DNA of 64,000 nucleotides from Poriferisodalis sp965116715 (GTDB taxonomy: Bacteria; Actinomycetota; Acidimicrobiia; Acidimicrobiales; Poriferisodalaceae). Positions 41,418 through 49,760 of the stretch are shown in pieces. Numbering within the stretch: the stretch's first letter is position 1; each line of letters begins with the position of its first letter. Location of the stretch: assembly GCA_965116715.1 (NCBI GenBank), contig OZ220724.1, forward strand, positions 2,108,001 through 2,172,000, given 5' to 3'. The notes under the pieces were generated by a model. It ran no database searches. It had not been told where the DNA came from and was given only the letters and a program-made list of their open reading frames with translations. A program made the position numbers and the translations under genes.

Positions 41418-43994
41418 TCAGTCCAGATCCGCCACCCAATTCAACTCGCACGTCGTGGCACCGCGATTGCCGCCGCTCCACGTGGTCACCTCGACCCAGT
41501 CACCGTGTTCGACACGAATGCGAGTGGACTGGTTGACTTCGACGCTTGCTTCGTTGATCCCGATCCAGCCGGCTCCGCGCTGTGAACCTTGACGCCACTC
41601 CTCATCGGCGTGGTCATAGTGCAAGCAGAGCGAATCAGCGGTGACTTGCCAGTAGCCGGGCTTGAGCCGGTCCTCCGAGCTGTCCTGATCGACGCGATGT
41701 GCGTACGCCCCCGCCCAGAACGTGTCGTTCACATCGGCCGGGCCGCGCACGGCGAGAGATGTCAGGCGCTCGCGTGTGGCGGTGCCGCAGCGGGACACAG
41801 CATCTTGAAGATGGTTGTGAACCCAGACGCAGTTCGGGGTCTGTCCGTTGACGTCCACGACGTCGCTGACCTGGTTCCAGCTCTGCGCAGTGGCGTCGAA
41901 CTGGCTGAAGTCGGAACCCTCAACGAAGTACGCGTCAGCGTTTCCGTTGAACTGGGTGATGATGCCGTCGAGGATCATCGGGTGGTAGATGTCAATCGCC
42001 CGCACCGCCAGGATGAAGTTCGTCCTGTTCAGGCCGCCAGGCAGCTCGGCCGCAATACGCAGCGCCTCGCCGTAGGGATAGCCGTAGGTGTAGCCAGTGG
42101 CGTACAGCGACACCGCCGGGTCAAGGCCCGCGGCCTCCAGGTTGGAGTTCGCGAACGCGATGAACGGCTCATCGATGAACTTCGGGTCGGTGGAATCCTT
42201 CGATCCGCCGCCGATGATCCACCAGCCGTCCGCCGCTTCACCGGCGGGCTTCATGTACGCCTCGATGCCCTTGCACACCGACGGCGTGAACAGCGCGCCG
42301 CCTTTCGCCCGTATCGAGGCGGTCAGCCCATTCGACCTTGCTGCTTGGATTGCCAGAAGGCAGCTGTTGCCTGCGGTCATCGAGATATACACGTCAGGGT
42401 TGGCGTTCACGACGGCTTGCATCTCTCTCGCGAGCGATGGCGCTTCGGGATCGTGGCGCACTGCGGTGAAGCTCGACACGACCTCGGGGTGGGCGTCGGC
42501 CCACTCCTCAAATGCCTGCTCGTAGGCCAGCCCGAAGTCGTTGTCCATCACGACCGCCGCTACCCGCACTGGCAGCTTGTTGGCCAGGTTCTGCTCTATC
42601 CAGGTGCCCCACAAGATTGACTCGGTCGAGTACGACAACTGCATGATCGTGGTCCACGGATGCACCACGGGATCGCCCCACGCCGGGTGGCCGCTCATCA
42701 CGAATGGGTGCGGAACGCACTCCTCGTTGATCTTGTCGTAGACGGCCAAGGCGTTCGGTGAGCCCAACGTGAGAATCGAGAACACATTCCGCACCTCGAT
42801 CAGTTCGTCCACGAACTTGGTCGTCTGAGCGGCAACATAGCCATCGTCCCTGATGATTAGGGTTAACTCGCGCGGCGAACCGCCGACCATGATCGGGTCG
42901 TTCTCGTTGATCCAGTCGAAGTAGTTCTGCAAGCCGTAGGTGATGTTGCCGAAGGCGGCACGGTTGCCCGACTGAGCCGTGGTGTGGCCGATGCGGACTT
43001 GCGAGTCGGTGATGCCGGTCGTGTCCGACCAGGCGTCGGGACAGGCGTTGAGATCAATGCGGAACCCTGCCGGTCCGCGCAGCACATTGTCGTCGTCGAC
43101 TCCGTAGTTTCCTGCCCTGATCTGCTTCGTCAACCCGGCCACGATCTCGGCGCGCTGAGCTGCCGCTCGGGCAAACACAGCCTCAATCGCCTCTTGATTG
43201 GTAGAGGTGCCCGCGGTGGTGTCACCAGCGGCGCGACGGCCCACCAATCGGGCTGTTTCCCAGCGGTCGTTGCCCGACAGACGGGTCATGGAGCGGCCTG
43301 CGATCTTCGCAGTCGGAACCGCCGCGATTCCGCCCACGACGAAGCCGCCCGCACTCGCGGCTGCCAAACGAGCCTGTTGTTCGGCGGGCATGGATTCGCC
43401 GCGTGGACCGGCGAGCACGATGCAATCGCTGCCGATCACCCCAGCCAGCATCGCCGCGGCATAGATGTCCGACTGCGCAGCCGCATCAGAACCCACCACG
43501 ATTGGCACCTCACCCGCGCACGACCCCTGCGACTGCGGTGGCACCGCGACGCCGTCGATCTTGGGCGGGACTCCCTGCGTCGCGGAAGCATCGGGCGTGA
43601 CACCCGCGGCATGCTGACCCACACGCCGCGCGGTGGCCCACCGGTCGGGCCCGAACAGGCGCGCCATCGTGCGGCCGGCGATCTTGACGTCCGGCACCGC
43701 CGCCTCGCCGCCCACGACGAATCCGCCTGCGTTCGCAGCCTGCAAGCGAGCTTGCTGATCGGCGGGCATGGATTCGCCGCGTGGACCTGCAAGCACGATG
43801 CAGTCGCTGCCGATCACTCCAGCCAGCATCGCCGCGGCATAGATGTCCGACTGGGCCGCCGCATCGGAGCCCACCACAATCGGCACCTGACCCGCACACG
43901 ACCCCTGTGATAGCGGTGGCAGGGCCACTGCCGAAGACTGCGCCGAGGCGGTCCCGGCGGGGATCAACATGACCAGTGTGCCGAACAGGCACAT
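41418..43994 (-). CDS. Cell-wall-binding repeat/branched-chain-type solute-binding surface protein, 5' end cut by IS
   Basis: From ATG 43994 about 858 residues: a signal-peptide core (MCLFGTLVMLIPAGTASAQS), two copies of a cell-wall-binding-2-like module (each holding CAGxVPIVVGSDAAAQSDIY and later DRWxTARxVG), then a Peripla_BP_6-type binding domain (VRIGHTTAQSGNRAAFGNITYG, VMDNDFGLAYEQAFEEWA) and a beta-rich C-terminal tail. It is likely secreted and wall-associated; the ligand is unknown. The frame stays open into the adjacent IS. The original start (45351) is separated from this part by the IS and by a homopolymer in the wrong phase, so it may be inactive. Confidence 0.65.
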   Translation of the reverse strand: MCLFGTLVMLIPAGTASAQSSAVALPPLSQGSCAGQVPIVVGSDAAAQSDIYAAAMLAGVIGSDCIVLAGPRGESMPADQQARLQAANAGGFVVGGEAAVPDVKIAGRTMARLFGPDRWATARRVGQHAAGVTPDASATQGVPPKIDGVAVPPQSQGSCAGEVPIVVGSDAAAQSDIYAAAMLAGVIGSDCIVLAGPRGESMPAEQQARLAAASAGGFVVGGIAAVPTAKIAGRSMTRLSGNDRWETARLVGRRAAGDTTAGTSTNQEAIEAVFARAAAQRAEIVAGLTKQIRAGNYGVDDDNVLRGPAGFRIDLNACPDAWSDTTGITDSQVRIGHTTAQSGNRAAFGNITYGLQNYFDWINENDPIMVGGSPRELTLIIRDDGYVAAQTTKFVDELIEVRNVFSILTLGSPNALAVYDKINEECVPHPFVMSGHPAWGDPVVHPWTTIMQLSYSTESILWGTWIEQNLANKLPVRVAAVVMDNDFGLAYEQAFEEWADAHPEVVSSFTAVRHDPEAPSLAREMQAVVNANPDVYISMTAGNSCLLAIQAARSNGLTASIRAKGGALFTPSVCKGIEAYMKPAGEAADGWWIIGGGSKDSTDPKFIDEPFIAFANSNLEAAGLDPAVSLYATGYTYGYPYGEALRIAAELPGGLNRTNFILAVRAIDIYHPMILDGIITQFNGNADAYFVEGSDFSQFDATAQSWNQVSDVVDVNGQTPNCVWVHNHLQDAVSRCGTATRERLTSLAVRGPADVNDTFWAGAYAHRVDQDSSEDRLKPGYWQVTADSLCLHYDHADEEWRQGSQRGAGWIGINEASVEVNQSTRIRVEHGDWVEVTTWSGGNRGATTCELNWVADLD
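43377..43921 (-). repeat. Internal direct repeat (cell-wall-binding modules)
   Basis: Two near-identical stretches of about 165 bp (43377-43543 and 43755-43921), 378 bp apart (126 codons), encode the matching parts of the two wall-binding modules. Their similarity suggests recent duplication or gene conversion. Confidence 0.75.
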
Positions 43995-44023
43995 CGCCGC
44001 CGCCGCGGCGCCGAAGCGCCTAG

Positions 44024-45306
44024 CAGGCTGTTGAAATTCGGTGGTTTGGGCGGGTTTGGGTGCTGGTTCGGGTTTGTGTGAGGGTTGGGGTGGTGGTGTT
44101 GGCTGGCGGTGCGGGGCGACGTTGGCCCTGTCGGGCCGGTCGGGGTGTCTGCTCAGGTGGTGTCGGTGTCGAGTGTGGCTATGCGGACGAGGTTGTAGGT
44201 GGCGGCGCCGATGAGGAACCAGGCCCGGTTGCGGGCTTGTCCTTTGTGTCGCAGCTTGTGTCCTCCGGCGATGGTCTTGATCCATCCGAAGGGCTCCTCG
44301 ACGCGTTTTCGGACCCGTTGAGAGATCGTGTAGCCGTCGTGGCGGGTGGTGCGCCGGTCGATGGCGGAGCGCCGCCTGGTGGTGTTCTGGGCGACGTGGG
44401 GCGTGAACCCGGCCTTGCGGACGTCGGCCACGAATCCCTTGGTGTCGTAGTTCTTGTCGCCGCCGACGGTGCGCCGCCGCCGCCGTCGGGGGGCTCGTCG
44501 CAGCATCGCGGCGGCGGTGTCGCGCTCGGCGTAGCCGTCTGCTTGGGTGAGCTCGGCGTCGACGATGAGGCCGTTGCGGTTCTCGACCATCAGGTGCCCC
44601 ATGAAAGCGAGCATCGCCGGGGCCCCTTTCGACTTGCGATACAGGCGAGCCTCGGGATCGGTCGTGGACTGGTGGGTGTCGTTGCGGCGGCGGGCGCCCC
44701 GGAAGTCCTCCTCGGCGTTGCGGCCCTTGCCCGGCTCGCCGCCGCCGGGCGCGGCTTTGGGCTTGAAGCTCTTGTGCGACGCCCACGCCTCCAGCAAGGT
44801 GCCGTCCACGCTGAAATGATCGCTCGAGCAATACCGGCGCAGCTGAGCCCGCCGAACCACAGCAGCGAAGAACCGATCCGCTATCTCATGATCCAACAGC
44901 CGCTCGCGGTTCTTCGAGAACGTCGACGCGTCAAAAGAGCGCTCGTCGATGCGCAACCCCAAGAACCACTTGAACAACATGTCGTAGCTCAAACGCTCGC
45001 AGAACGCCCGCTCCGAGCGCACCGAGTACAACGCCATCAACACCGACGCCTTCAACAACACCTCAGGCGGCACGCTGGGCCGGCCCCGATCCGCATACAT
45101 CGCCCCCAGCTCACCGTCGAGCTCTTCAAGCACCCCCTCCACCAACGCCCTGATCCGCCGTATCGGATGATCCGCGCTGATCAGATCCTCAGTCGACAAC
45201 GTCGACAGCATCGCCATCTGGGCATCAACAGTTCCACGCATCCCCACAGTGTCCCGCGCCCACCCAACCAACGCGAGCACCAAACACCGACTATTTCAGC
45301 ACCCTG
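44024..45306 (-). mobile_element. IS1182/IS5-superfamily insertion sequence
   Basis: An element of about 1283 bp with terminal inverted repeats CAGGCTGTTGAAAT and CAGGGTGCTGAAAT (read inward from each end) and CTAG duplicated at both junctions (44020-44023 and 45307-45310). It lies within the 5' end of the surface-protein gene. The palindromic 4-bp duplication fits IS1182-type elements. Confidence 0.85.
44153..45241 (-). CDS. IS1182/IS5-like transposase
   Basis: A 362-residue DDE transposase. The N-terminal MLSTLSTEDLISADHPIRRIR and the VLLKASVLMALYSVRSERAF region are typical. Catalytic residues are likely the Asp in HFSVDGTLLEAWAS, the Asp in VGGDKNYDTKGF and the Glu in RVEEPFGWIKT. The frame is intact. 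The ATG at 45241 follows TGTGGGG and gives the usual family start; an in-frame upstream start at 45283 is possible. Confidence 0.88.
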   Translation of the reverse strand: MRGTVDAQMAMLSTLSTEDLISADHPIRRIRALVEGVLEELDGELGAMYADRGRPSVPPEVLLKASVLMALYSVRSERAFCERLSYDMLFKWFLGLRIDERSFDASTFSKNRERLLDHEIADRFFAAVVRRAQLRRYCSSDHFSVDGTLLEAWASHKSFKPKAAPGGGEPGKGRNAEEDFRGARRRNDTHQSTTDPEARLYRKSKGAPAMLAFMGHLMVENRNGLIVDAELTQADGYAERDTAAAMLRRAPRRRRRRTVGGDKNYDTKGFVADVRKAGFTPHVAQNTTRRRSAIDRRTTRHDGYTISQRVRKRVEEPFGWIKTIAGGHKLRHKGQARNRAWFLIGAATYNLVRIATLDTDTT

Positions 45307-45351
45307 CTAGATGAATCTACGAATCTCCGGGGGGGGGGGGGTATCAGTCAT
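45307..45351 (-). pseudogene. Detached 5' end of the surface-protein gene with a C13 tract
   Basis: ATG at 45351 begins Met-Thr-Asp-Thr and then a run of 13 C (13 G on the plus strand, 45329-45341). The distance from the start to the signal-peptide frame across the IS site is in frame only if the run is 11 or 14. At 13 the frame ends at TAG within four codons after the run. TAGGTT lies 8 nt before the ATG. The IS separates this piece from the rest of the gene. Confidence 0.55.
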
Positions 45352-45359
45352 GGGCGGTG

Positions 45360-45365
45360 AACCTA
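45360..45365 (-). promoter_or_regulatory. -10 element upstream of the detached 5' end
   Basis: TAGGTT on the minus strand, 8 nt before ATG at 45351, the same layout as other genes in the window. Confidence 0.5.
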
Positions 45366-45492
45366 CCATCGCCGCGATTACCGCGTGGAGTTGCACGTCT
45401 CTGGTCGTGACATAGCGACAGGGCACCGCATCCAGCGTGATGGTGACGTCGTTCCGTCCCTGTACGCAGAGCTGGCTGAAGCCGGTTTCGTT

Positions 45493-46599
45493 CTACAGGC
45501 GCCAGCGTTGGGTCTTGCCGAGGGGGGTCTGGGGCAGCTCGGCGACGAGTTCCACCGCGCGAGGGGCGCAATAGGCGGGGAGGTGCTCTTTGACCGCGTC
45601 GCGGAGTGCGTCGAGTTCGGGGGGCTGGGCGGGGTCGGTGGGGACGATGACGGCGGTGACGGCTTGGCCCCATTCGGGGTCTGGCCTGCCGACGACGACC
45701 ACATCGGCGATGTCGGGCAGGTCGGCGAGGATGCGTTCGACTGCTACGGGCCAGACCTTCTCGGCACCGGTGGTGATCATGTCGTCGACTCTTCCGAAGA
45801 CCGACAGTTGACCGTCGTCTGACAGGGCGCCGGCGTCGCCCGTGGGAAACCAGCCGTCGCCGGTTCGTGGATCTGAGTTGTCGCGGTAGCAGCGGAGCAG
45901 CATGGGGCAGCGGAGCTGCACCTCGTTGTCGTGGATGCGCAGCTCGACGCCGTCGAGCGACCAGCCTTCGTACACCACGCCGCTGAACGTCTCGGTCATG
46001 CCGTAGGTGGCAACGGTGTTCGCGGGGCGCTGGGCGGGCATGGCCGAACCGCCGAGCAGGATCGCCCGGAATGCCGACGGGTCGATGCGCGCGAGCGCTG
46101 TGGGCACCAGCGAGGTGAGCGTTGCGCCCTGGCGGGCCGCTGCTTCGACTGCGGCTGCATCGAAGCCGTCGTGGACTTCCACCCCGGTGTCGGTCAGCAG
46201 TGCACGGACGACGACTGCCAGTCCGCCGACGTGTGCGAGCGGCAGGCATGCCAGCCAGCGGTCGGTGCTGGGGTCGACCGCCAGCGCGGAGCTGGTCGCC
46301 ATGGCGTTGGCTTCGATGGCGGTGTGTGTGAGCACGGCGCCTTTCGGATCGCCTGTGCTGCCGCTGGTGGCCATGACCAGCGCATCGCCTGGCTCGACAT
46401 TCCACCCGCCCCGACGCCGGTGACGGCCCGCGCTGTCCACCACGAAGCTGGCACCCATGCGCTCGATGAGCGACTCCTGGGCCACGTCGGGCAGCCGCTG
46501 ATCGACCGGCAGCACTGCGTCGCCGGCGTCCCAGGCGCGCTGCAACTCGGCGACGAATTGCTCGCCGCCCTCTAGCGCCAGCGCCACCAGTCGATGCAT
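45493..46599 (-). CDS. menE: o-Succinylbenzoate-CoA ligase
   Basis: A 368-residue ANL ligase, short as in actinobacterial MenE. It shows ALVMATSGSTGDPKGAVLTH (P-loop) near residue 72, ATYGMTETFSGVVYEG near 195, GWFPTGDAGAL near 250, GRVDDMITTGAEKVWPVAVE (hinge) and the catalytic lysine in TPLGKTQRWRL at the C-terminus. It makes OSB-CoA in menaquinone synthesis. The ATG at 46599 has TAGCGT 7 nt upstream; longer in-frame extensions are rejected. Confidence 0.9.
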   Translation of the reverse strand: MHRLVALALEGGEQFVAELQRAWDAGDAVLPVDQRLPDVAQESLIERMGASFVVDSAGRHRRRGGWNVEPGDALVMATSGSTGDPKGAVLTHTAIEANAMATSSALAVDPSTDRWLACLPLAHVGGLAVVVRALLTDTGVEVHDGFDAAAVEAAARQGATLTSLVPTALARIDPSAFRAILLGGSAMPAQRPANTVATYGMTETFSGVVYEGWSLDGVELRIHDNEVQLRCPMLLRCYRDNSDPRTGDGWFPTGDAGALSDDGQLSVFGRVDDMITTGAEKVWPVAVERILADLPDIADVVVVGRPDPEWGQAVTAVIVPTDPAQPPELDALRDAVKEHLPAYCAPRAVELVAELPQTPLGKTQRWRL

Positions 46600-46606
46600 G
46601 GCGCGG

Positions 46607-46612
46607 ACGCTA
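46607..46612 (-). promoter_or_regulatory. -10 element of menE (leaderless)
   Basis: TAGCGT on the minus strand, 7 nt before ATG at 46599. Confidence 0.6.
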
Positions 46613-46767
46613 GCGATGGGTCCCGCCGTCGTCTGCCCTGTTTTTCTCGACGGTCGAGGTGGTCGGACGCGGCGCGGCTGTTGGGGTCGGGTTTGCGTTT
46701 GGGTGGCCGCACCACATCGTCGGTTCGGCCAACAGCCCGCATCACACCGGTGACGTTCGTCCAACAG

Positions 46768-46810
46768 AATATTGATTGTTAGAATATCTATACCTCAATA
46801 TATTGATGTT
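46768..46810 (+). promoter_or_regulatory. AT-rich hipBA operator/promoter region
   Basis: A strongly AT-rich stretch before hipB carries two direct repeats (AATATTGATTGTTAG and CAATATATTGATGTT) about 28 bp apart and the perfect palindrome CAATATATTG (46796-46805). This layout fits autoregulation by HipB. Confidence 0.55.
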
Positions 46811-47137
46811 ATGAGATCCGATCAGCCGTTGAGTCGCTCGACTGTCGAAGCAGCCCGGCTGCTCGGGCGGCGTATCGCGCTCGCCCGGCGAGAGCGCAGA
46901 TGGACCGTCGCGGAACTTGCAGAGCGAGTGGGCTCGAGCGAGACCACGATGCGCAAGGTCGAGCGGGGCGACCCGTCGGTGGCATTGGGTACCGCGTTCG
47001 AGGCGGCAGCGCTGGTCGGCGTTCCGCTGTTCAGCGACGACGCTACGACGCTGACCCGCGAGTCCGAACTTGTCGAAGCCCGCCTTGCCGTGTTGCCCCA
47101 GCGAGTGCGCCGGCGTCACGTCGATGACCGATTCTGA
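46811..47137 (+). CDS. hipB: HipB-like antitoxin, XRE-family HTH
   Basis: A 108-residue protein with an XRE HTH (LLGRRIALARRERRWTVAELAERVGSSETTMRKVERGD, residues about 16-55), where the recognition helix is SSETTMRKVE. It binds its own operator and the HipA toxin in known systems. Its end overlaps hipA by 14 bp. An in-frame ATG at 46772 lies within the operator and is unlikely. Confidence 0.82.
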   Translation: MRSDQPLSRSTVEAARLLGRRIALARRERRWTVAELAERVGSSETTMRKVERGDPSVALGTAFEAAALVGVPLFSDDATTLTRESELVEARLAVLPQRVRRRHVDDRF

Positions 47138-48365
47138 GCCGCAGCTGAACCCGCCCACGGTGTATGTCTGGGTGTGGCTTCCCGACGCCAGCGAGCCCGT
47201 CGTGGCGGGACGCCTCGATGACCGAGGGGCAGTAGCGACCTTTTCCTACGGCCGCAGCTACCTGAACAATCCCGATGCTGTCGCGCTGTACCTGCCCGAC
47301 CTGCCGCTGGAACCCGGAGAAAGGCCGCCCGCGTCGGGGACGCTCCCGGGCTGCATTGCCGACAGCGCGCCCGATGCCTGGGGGCGCAGGGTGATCGAGC
47401 ACCGGCACCGCTTCGCAAACCGAGACCTCAGCGAGCTCGGCTACCTGCTCAACTCCGGCTCCGATCGCGCTGGGGCACTCGACTTCCAGCAATCGCCCAC
47501 CGAATACGTGCCGCGGACCGCCGAACGGTCGTCGATAGCCGAGTTGGCCGAGGCAGCCGCCCGCATTGAGGCAGGCCGTCCGCTGTCGCCGGCGCTCGAG
47601 CGGGCGCTTCTGGGAGGCACGTCGATGGGCGGTGCACGGCCCAAAGCGACGCTCGTGGACCGGTCGCACCATGTGATTGCGAAGTTCAGCTCTGCAGCCG
47701 ACAGCTTCCCGGTCGTCAAAGCTGAATTCGTCGCGATGGAACTCGCACGTCGAGCCGGCATCGACGCCGCCCCGGTCACGCTGGCCTCGGCCGCGGGCCG
47801 CGACGTGCTGCTCGTGGACCGATTCGACCGCACGCCCCAAGGCGGACGCCGCTTGATGGTGTCCGCACTGACCATCCTGAACCTGCACGCTGCCGACGGG
47901 ATTGCAGGCAGATACGGGACCTACGTCGACCTCGCGGATCAGATCCGAGCCCGATTCGTCTCTGCCGATGCGACGCTTCGCGAGCTGTTCTCGCGTCTCG
48001 TGTTCAACGTTCTGGTGAGCAACACCGACGATCATCCGAAGAACCACGCTGCCTTCTGGGACGGCGAGATGCTCGCACTCACGCCTGCGTACGACATCTG
48101 CCCGCAGTTGCGCACCGGCGGCGAAGCCTTCCAAGCCATGGCGTACGGCCCTGGCGGCGAGCGCATCAGCCAAGTCAGCGCCTGTGTCGAACACGCAGGC
48201 CGCTATCACCTGAGCCGAGACGAGGCTTCCGACATCGCCGAGCATCACATCGAAGCCATCCACAGCGGATGGGACGAGGTCTGCGATCTGGCGCTGCTGA
48301 CCTCCGCTGAGCGAGAGCAACTGTGGCAACGCCAATTCCTCAACCCGTTCTCCACCAGCGCCTAG
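47124..48365 (+). CDS. hipA: HipA family serine/threonine kinase toxin
   Basis: A 413-residue HipA-type kinase; E. coli HipA phosphorylates glutamyl-tRNA synthetase and induces persistence. The N-terminal subdomain (VWVWLPDASEPVVAGRL) is followed by GGTSMGGARPKATLVD (glycine-rich P-loop-like region, near residue 170), HHVIAKFSSAADSFPVVKAEFVAMELA (lysine), FNVLVSNTDDHPKNHAAFWDG (catalytic HRD-like Asp and Asn) and LTPAYDICPQ (metal Asp). All key residues are present, so it should be active. The operon with hipB has the usual overlapping order. Confidence 0.88.
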   Translation: MTDSEPQLNPPTVYVWVWLPDASEPVVAGRLDDRGAVATFSYGRSYLNNPDAVALYLPDLPLEPGERPPASGTLPGCIADSAPDAWGRRVIEHRHRFANRDLSELGYLLNSGSDRAGALDFQQSPTEYVPRTAERSSIAELAEAAARIEAGRPLSPALERALLGGTSMGGARPKATLVDRSHHVIAKFSSAADSFPVVKAEFVAMELARRAGIDAAPVTLASAAGRDVLLVDRFDRTPQGGRRLMVSALTILNLHAADGIAGRYGTYVDLADQIRARFVSADATLRELFSRLVFNVLVSNTDDHPKNHAAFWDGEMLALTPAYDICPQLRTGGEAFQAMAYGPGGERISQVSACVEHAGRYHLSRDEASDIAEHHIEAIHSGWDEVCDLALLTSAEREQLWQRQFLNPFSTSA

Positions 48366-48580
48366 ACCCCGCACGCACCGACGGCACCGACACCTCCCCA
48401 ACGCGACGGGTTGCAGCCGAACCAGCGGCGGCCGTGCTCGGGACGCTTGCCGTTGCCCGCTCGCCGCTGTTCGGCTGCGCGCGTCTTCCGCGGGCGCGGC
48501 CGTCTGGGCCAGTCGGCATCTCTGCTCGAGCGGCGCGACGCTGCGGGGCTGTCGCCTGCGGGCGCGAGACTGTCGGCAGC

Positions 48581-49696
48581 ATGAGCACGGCAGCTCCCAC
48601 CCCGACGCTGCGCTGGACGGGCGACAGCATCGAGATCATCGACCAGACGCGGCTGCCGGCCGAGCTGGTGCTGATCGACGTGGGGGACGTGGCGACCGCC
48701 GTTGATGCCATCGGACGGCTGGCCATCCGGGGCGCGCCGGCGCTGGGTGCGTTCGGGGCGCTTGCGCTGGTAGTCGGCCTCGACGAGGCCCGGCCGGCCT
48801 CGATGAGCGACGCCCGTGCGGCGCTTGAACGACTCAGGACCAAGATCGGCGACGCCCGACCGACGGCGGTGAACTTGCGCTGGGCGGTGGACCGCACCAT
48901 CGACGCGGCGCTCGACGACGTCGGTCTCATCAGCACGGGCGACGGCGCGGACGGCGACGGCATCGCGGCCTTGCGGCAGCGGCTGCTGGACGAAGCCCTG
49001 GCTGTCGGCACCGAAGACGCGCAGGCCTGTGCAGCAATCGGACGGTTCGGACGAGAACTGCTTGCCGACGCCGCCGTCTTCGCGACGCACTGCAATGCCG
49101 GGCGGTTGGCCACCGCAGGCACGGGCACCGCATTGGCCGTCGTGTACGCGAAGGCCGCAGAGGGTGAGCCGGTGCGCGTGCTGGCGGCCGAGACCCGCCC
49201 GCTGCTGCAGGGTGCTCGGCTCACCGCGTGGGAACTGGCCGACGCAGGCATTGAGGTGTCGGTGGTGGCCGATGCCGCGATGGCGTCGCTGATCGCCGAC
49301 GGCGAGGTCGACGCCGTGATCGTGGGTGCGGACCGCATCGCTGCGAACGGCGACACGGCCAACAAGGTCGGCACGTTGGCCCACGCGCTCGCTGCTGCCG
49401 ATGCGGGGATCGGCTTCTACGTCGCCGCGCCGACGACCACCATCGATCCCGCTGTGCCTTCAGGCAAACACATCGCGATCGAGCTGCGGGACCCCGACGA
49501 GGTGCACCACGCCGGCGGCCGTCGCCTCACGCCGCCCACCGCACAGGCCGTCAACCCCGCCTTCGATGTGACGCCAGCCCGCCTGATCACGGCGATCATC
49601 ACCGACGCGGGTGTCCTGCATCCGCCCTATGGCGATTCCATTGCCGACGCATTGGCCACCGCCGACCGCGCTGTCGCAGAGTCGGTTGAATGCTGA
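48581..49696 (+). CDS. mtnA: S-methyl-5-thioribose-1-phosphate isomerase (MtnA family)
   Basis: A 371-residue MtnA/eIF2B-like isomerase. It shows AIGRLAIRGAPALGAFGALALV near residue 47, THCNAGRLATAGTGTALAVVY (catalytic Cys) near 165, ETRPLLQGARLTAWEL near 205, VIVGADRIAANGDTANKVGT (catalytic Asp) near 245 and AAPTTTIDP. It isomerises methylthioribose-1-phosphate; homologues also act on 5-deoxyribose-1-phosphate. It is followed by a class II aldolase/SDR fusion after 64 bp. That pairing hints at a 5-deoxyribose or DHAP-shunt role rather than the full methionine salvage route; no mtnB, mtnC or mtnD is seen. Confidence 0.9.
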   Translation: MSTAAPTPTLRWTGDSIEIIDQTRLPAELVLIDVGDVATAVDAIGRLAIRGAPALGAFGALALVVGLDEARPASMSDARAALERLRTKIGDARPTAVNLRWAVDRTIDAALDDVGLISTGDGADGDGIAALRQRLLDEALAVGTEDAQACAAIGRFGRELLADAAVFATHCNAGRLATAGTGTALAVVYAKAAEGEPVRVLAAETRPLLQGARLTAWELADAGIEVSVVADAAMASLIADGEVDAVIVGADRIAANGDTANKVGTLAHALAAADAGIGFYVAAPTTTIDPAVPSGKHIAIELRDPDEVHHAGGRRLTPPTAQAVNPAFDVTPARLITAIITDAGVLHPPYGDSIADALATADRAVAESVEC

Positions 49697-49760
49697 GCAC
49701 GAGCGGCAACACGTTCATGGCAGCACTGCCACCGACTCGCGGCAGGCAGGGAGATGGCCA

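Noticed and set aside
41418..44831. One 1137-residue gene running through the surface protein into the IS
   Set aside because: The upstream third is the reverse frame of IS1182-type DNA; terminal repeats and CTAG duplications mark the boundary at 44024.
46741..47158. Minus-strand frame opposite hipB
   Set aside because: It covers the operator and hipB, and has no family features; the plus-strand HTH motif is clear.
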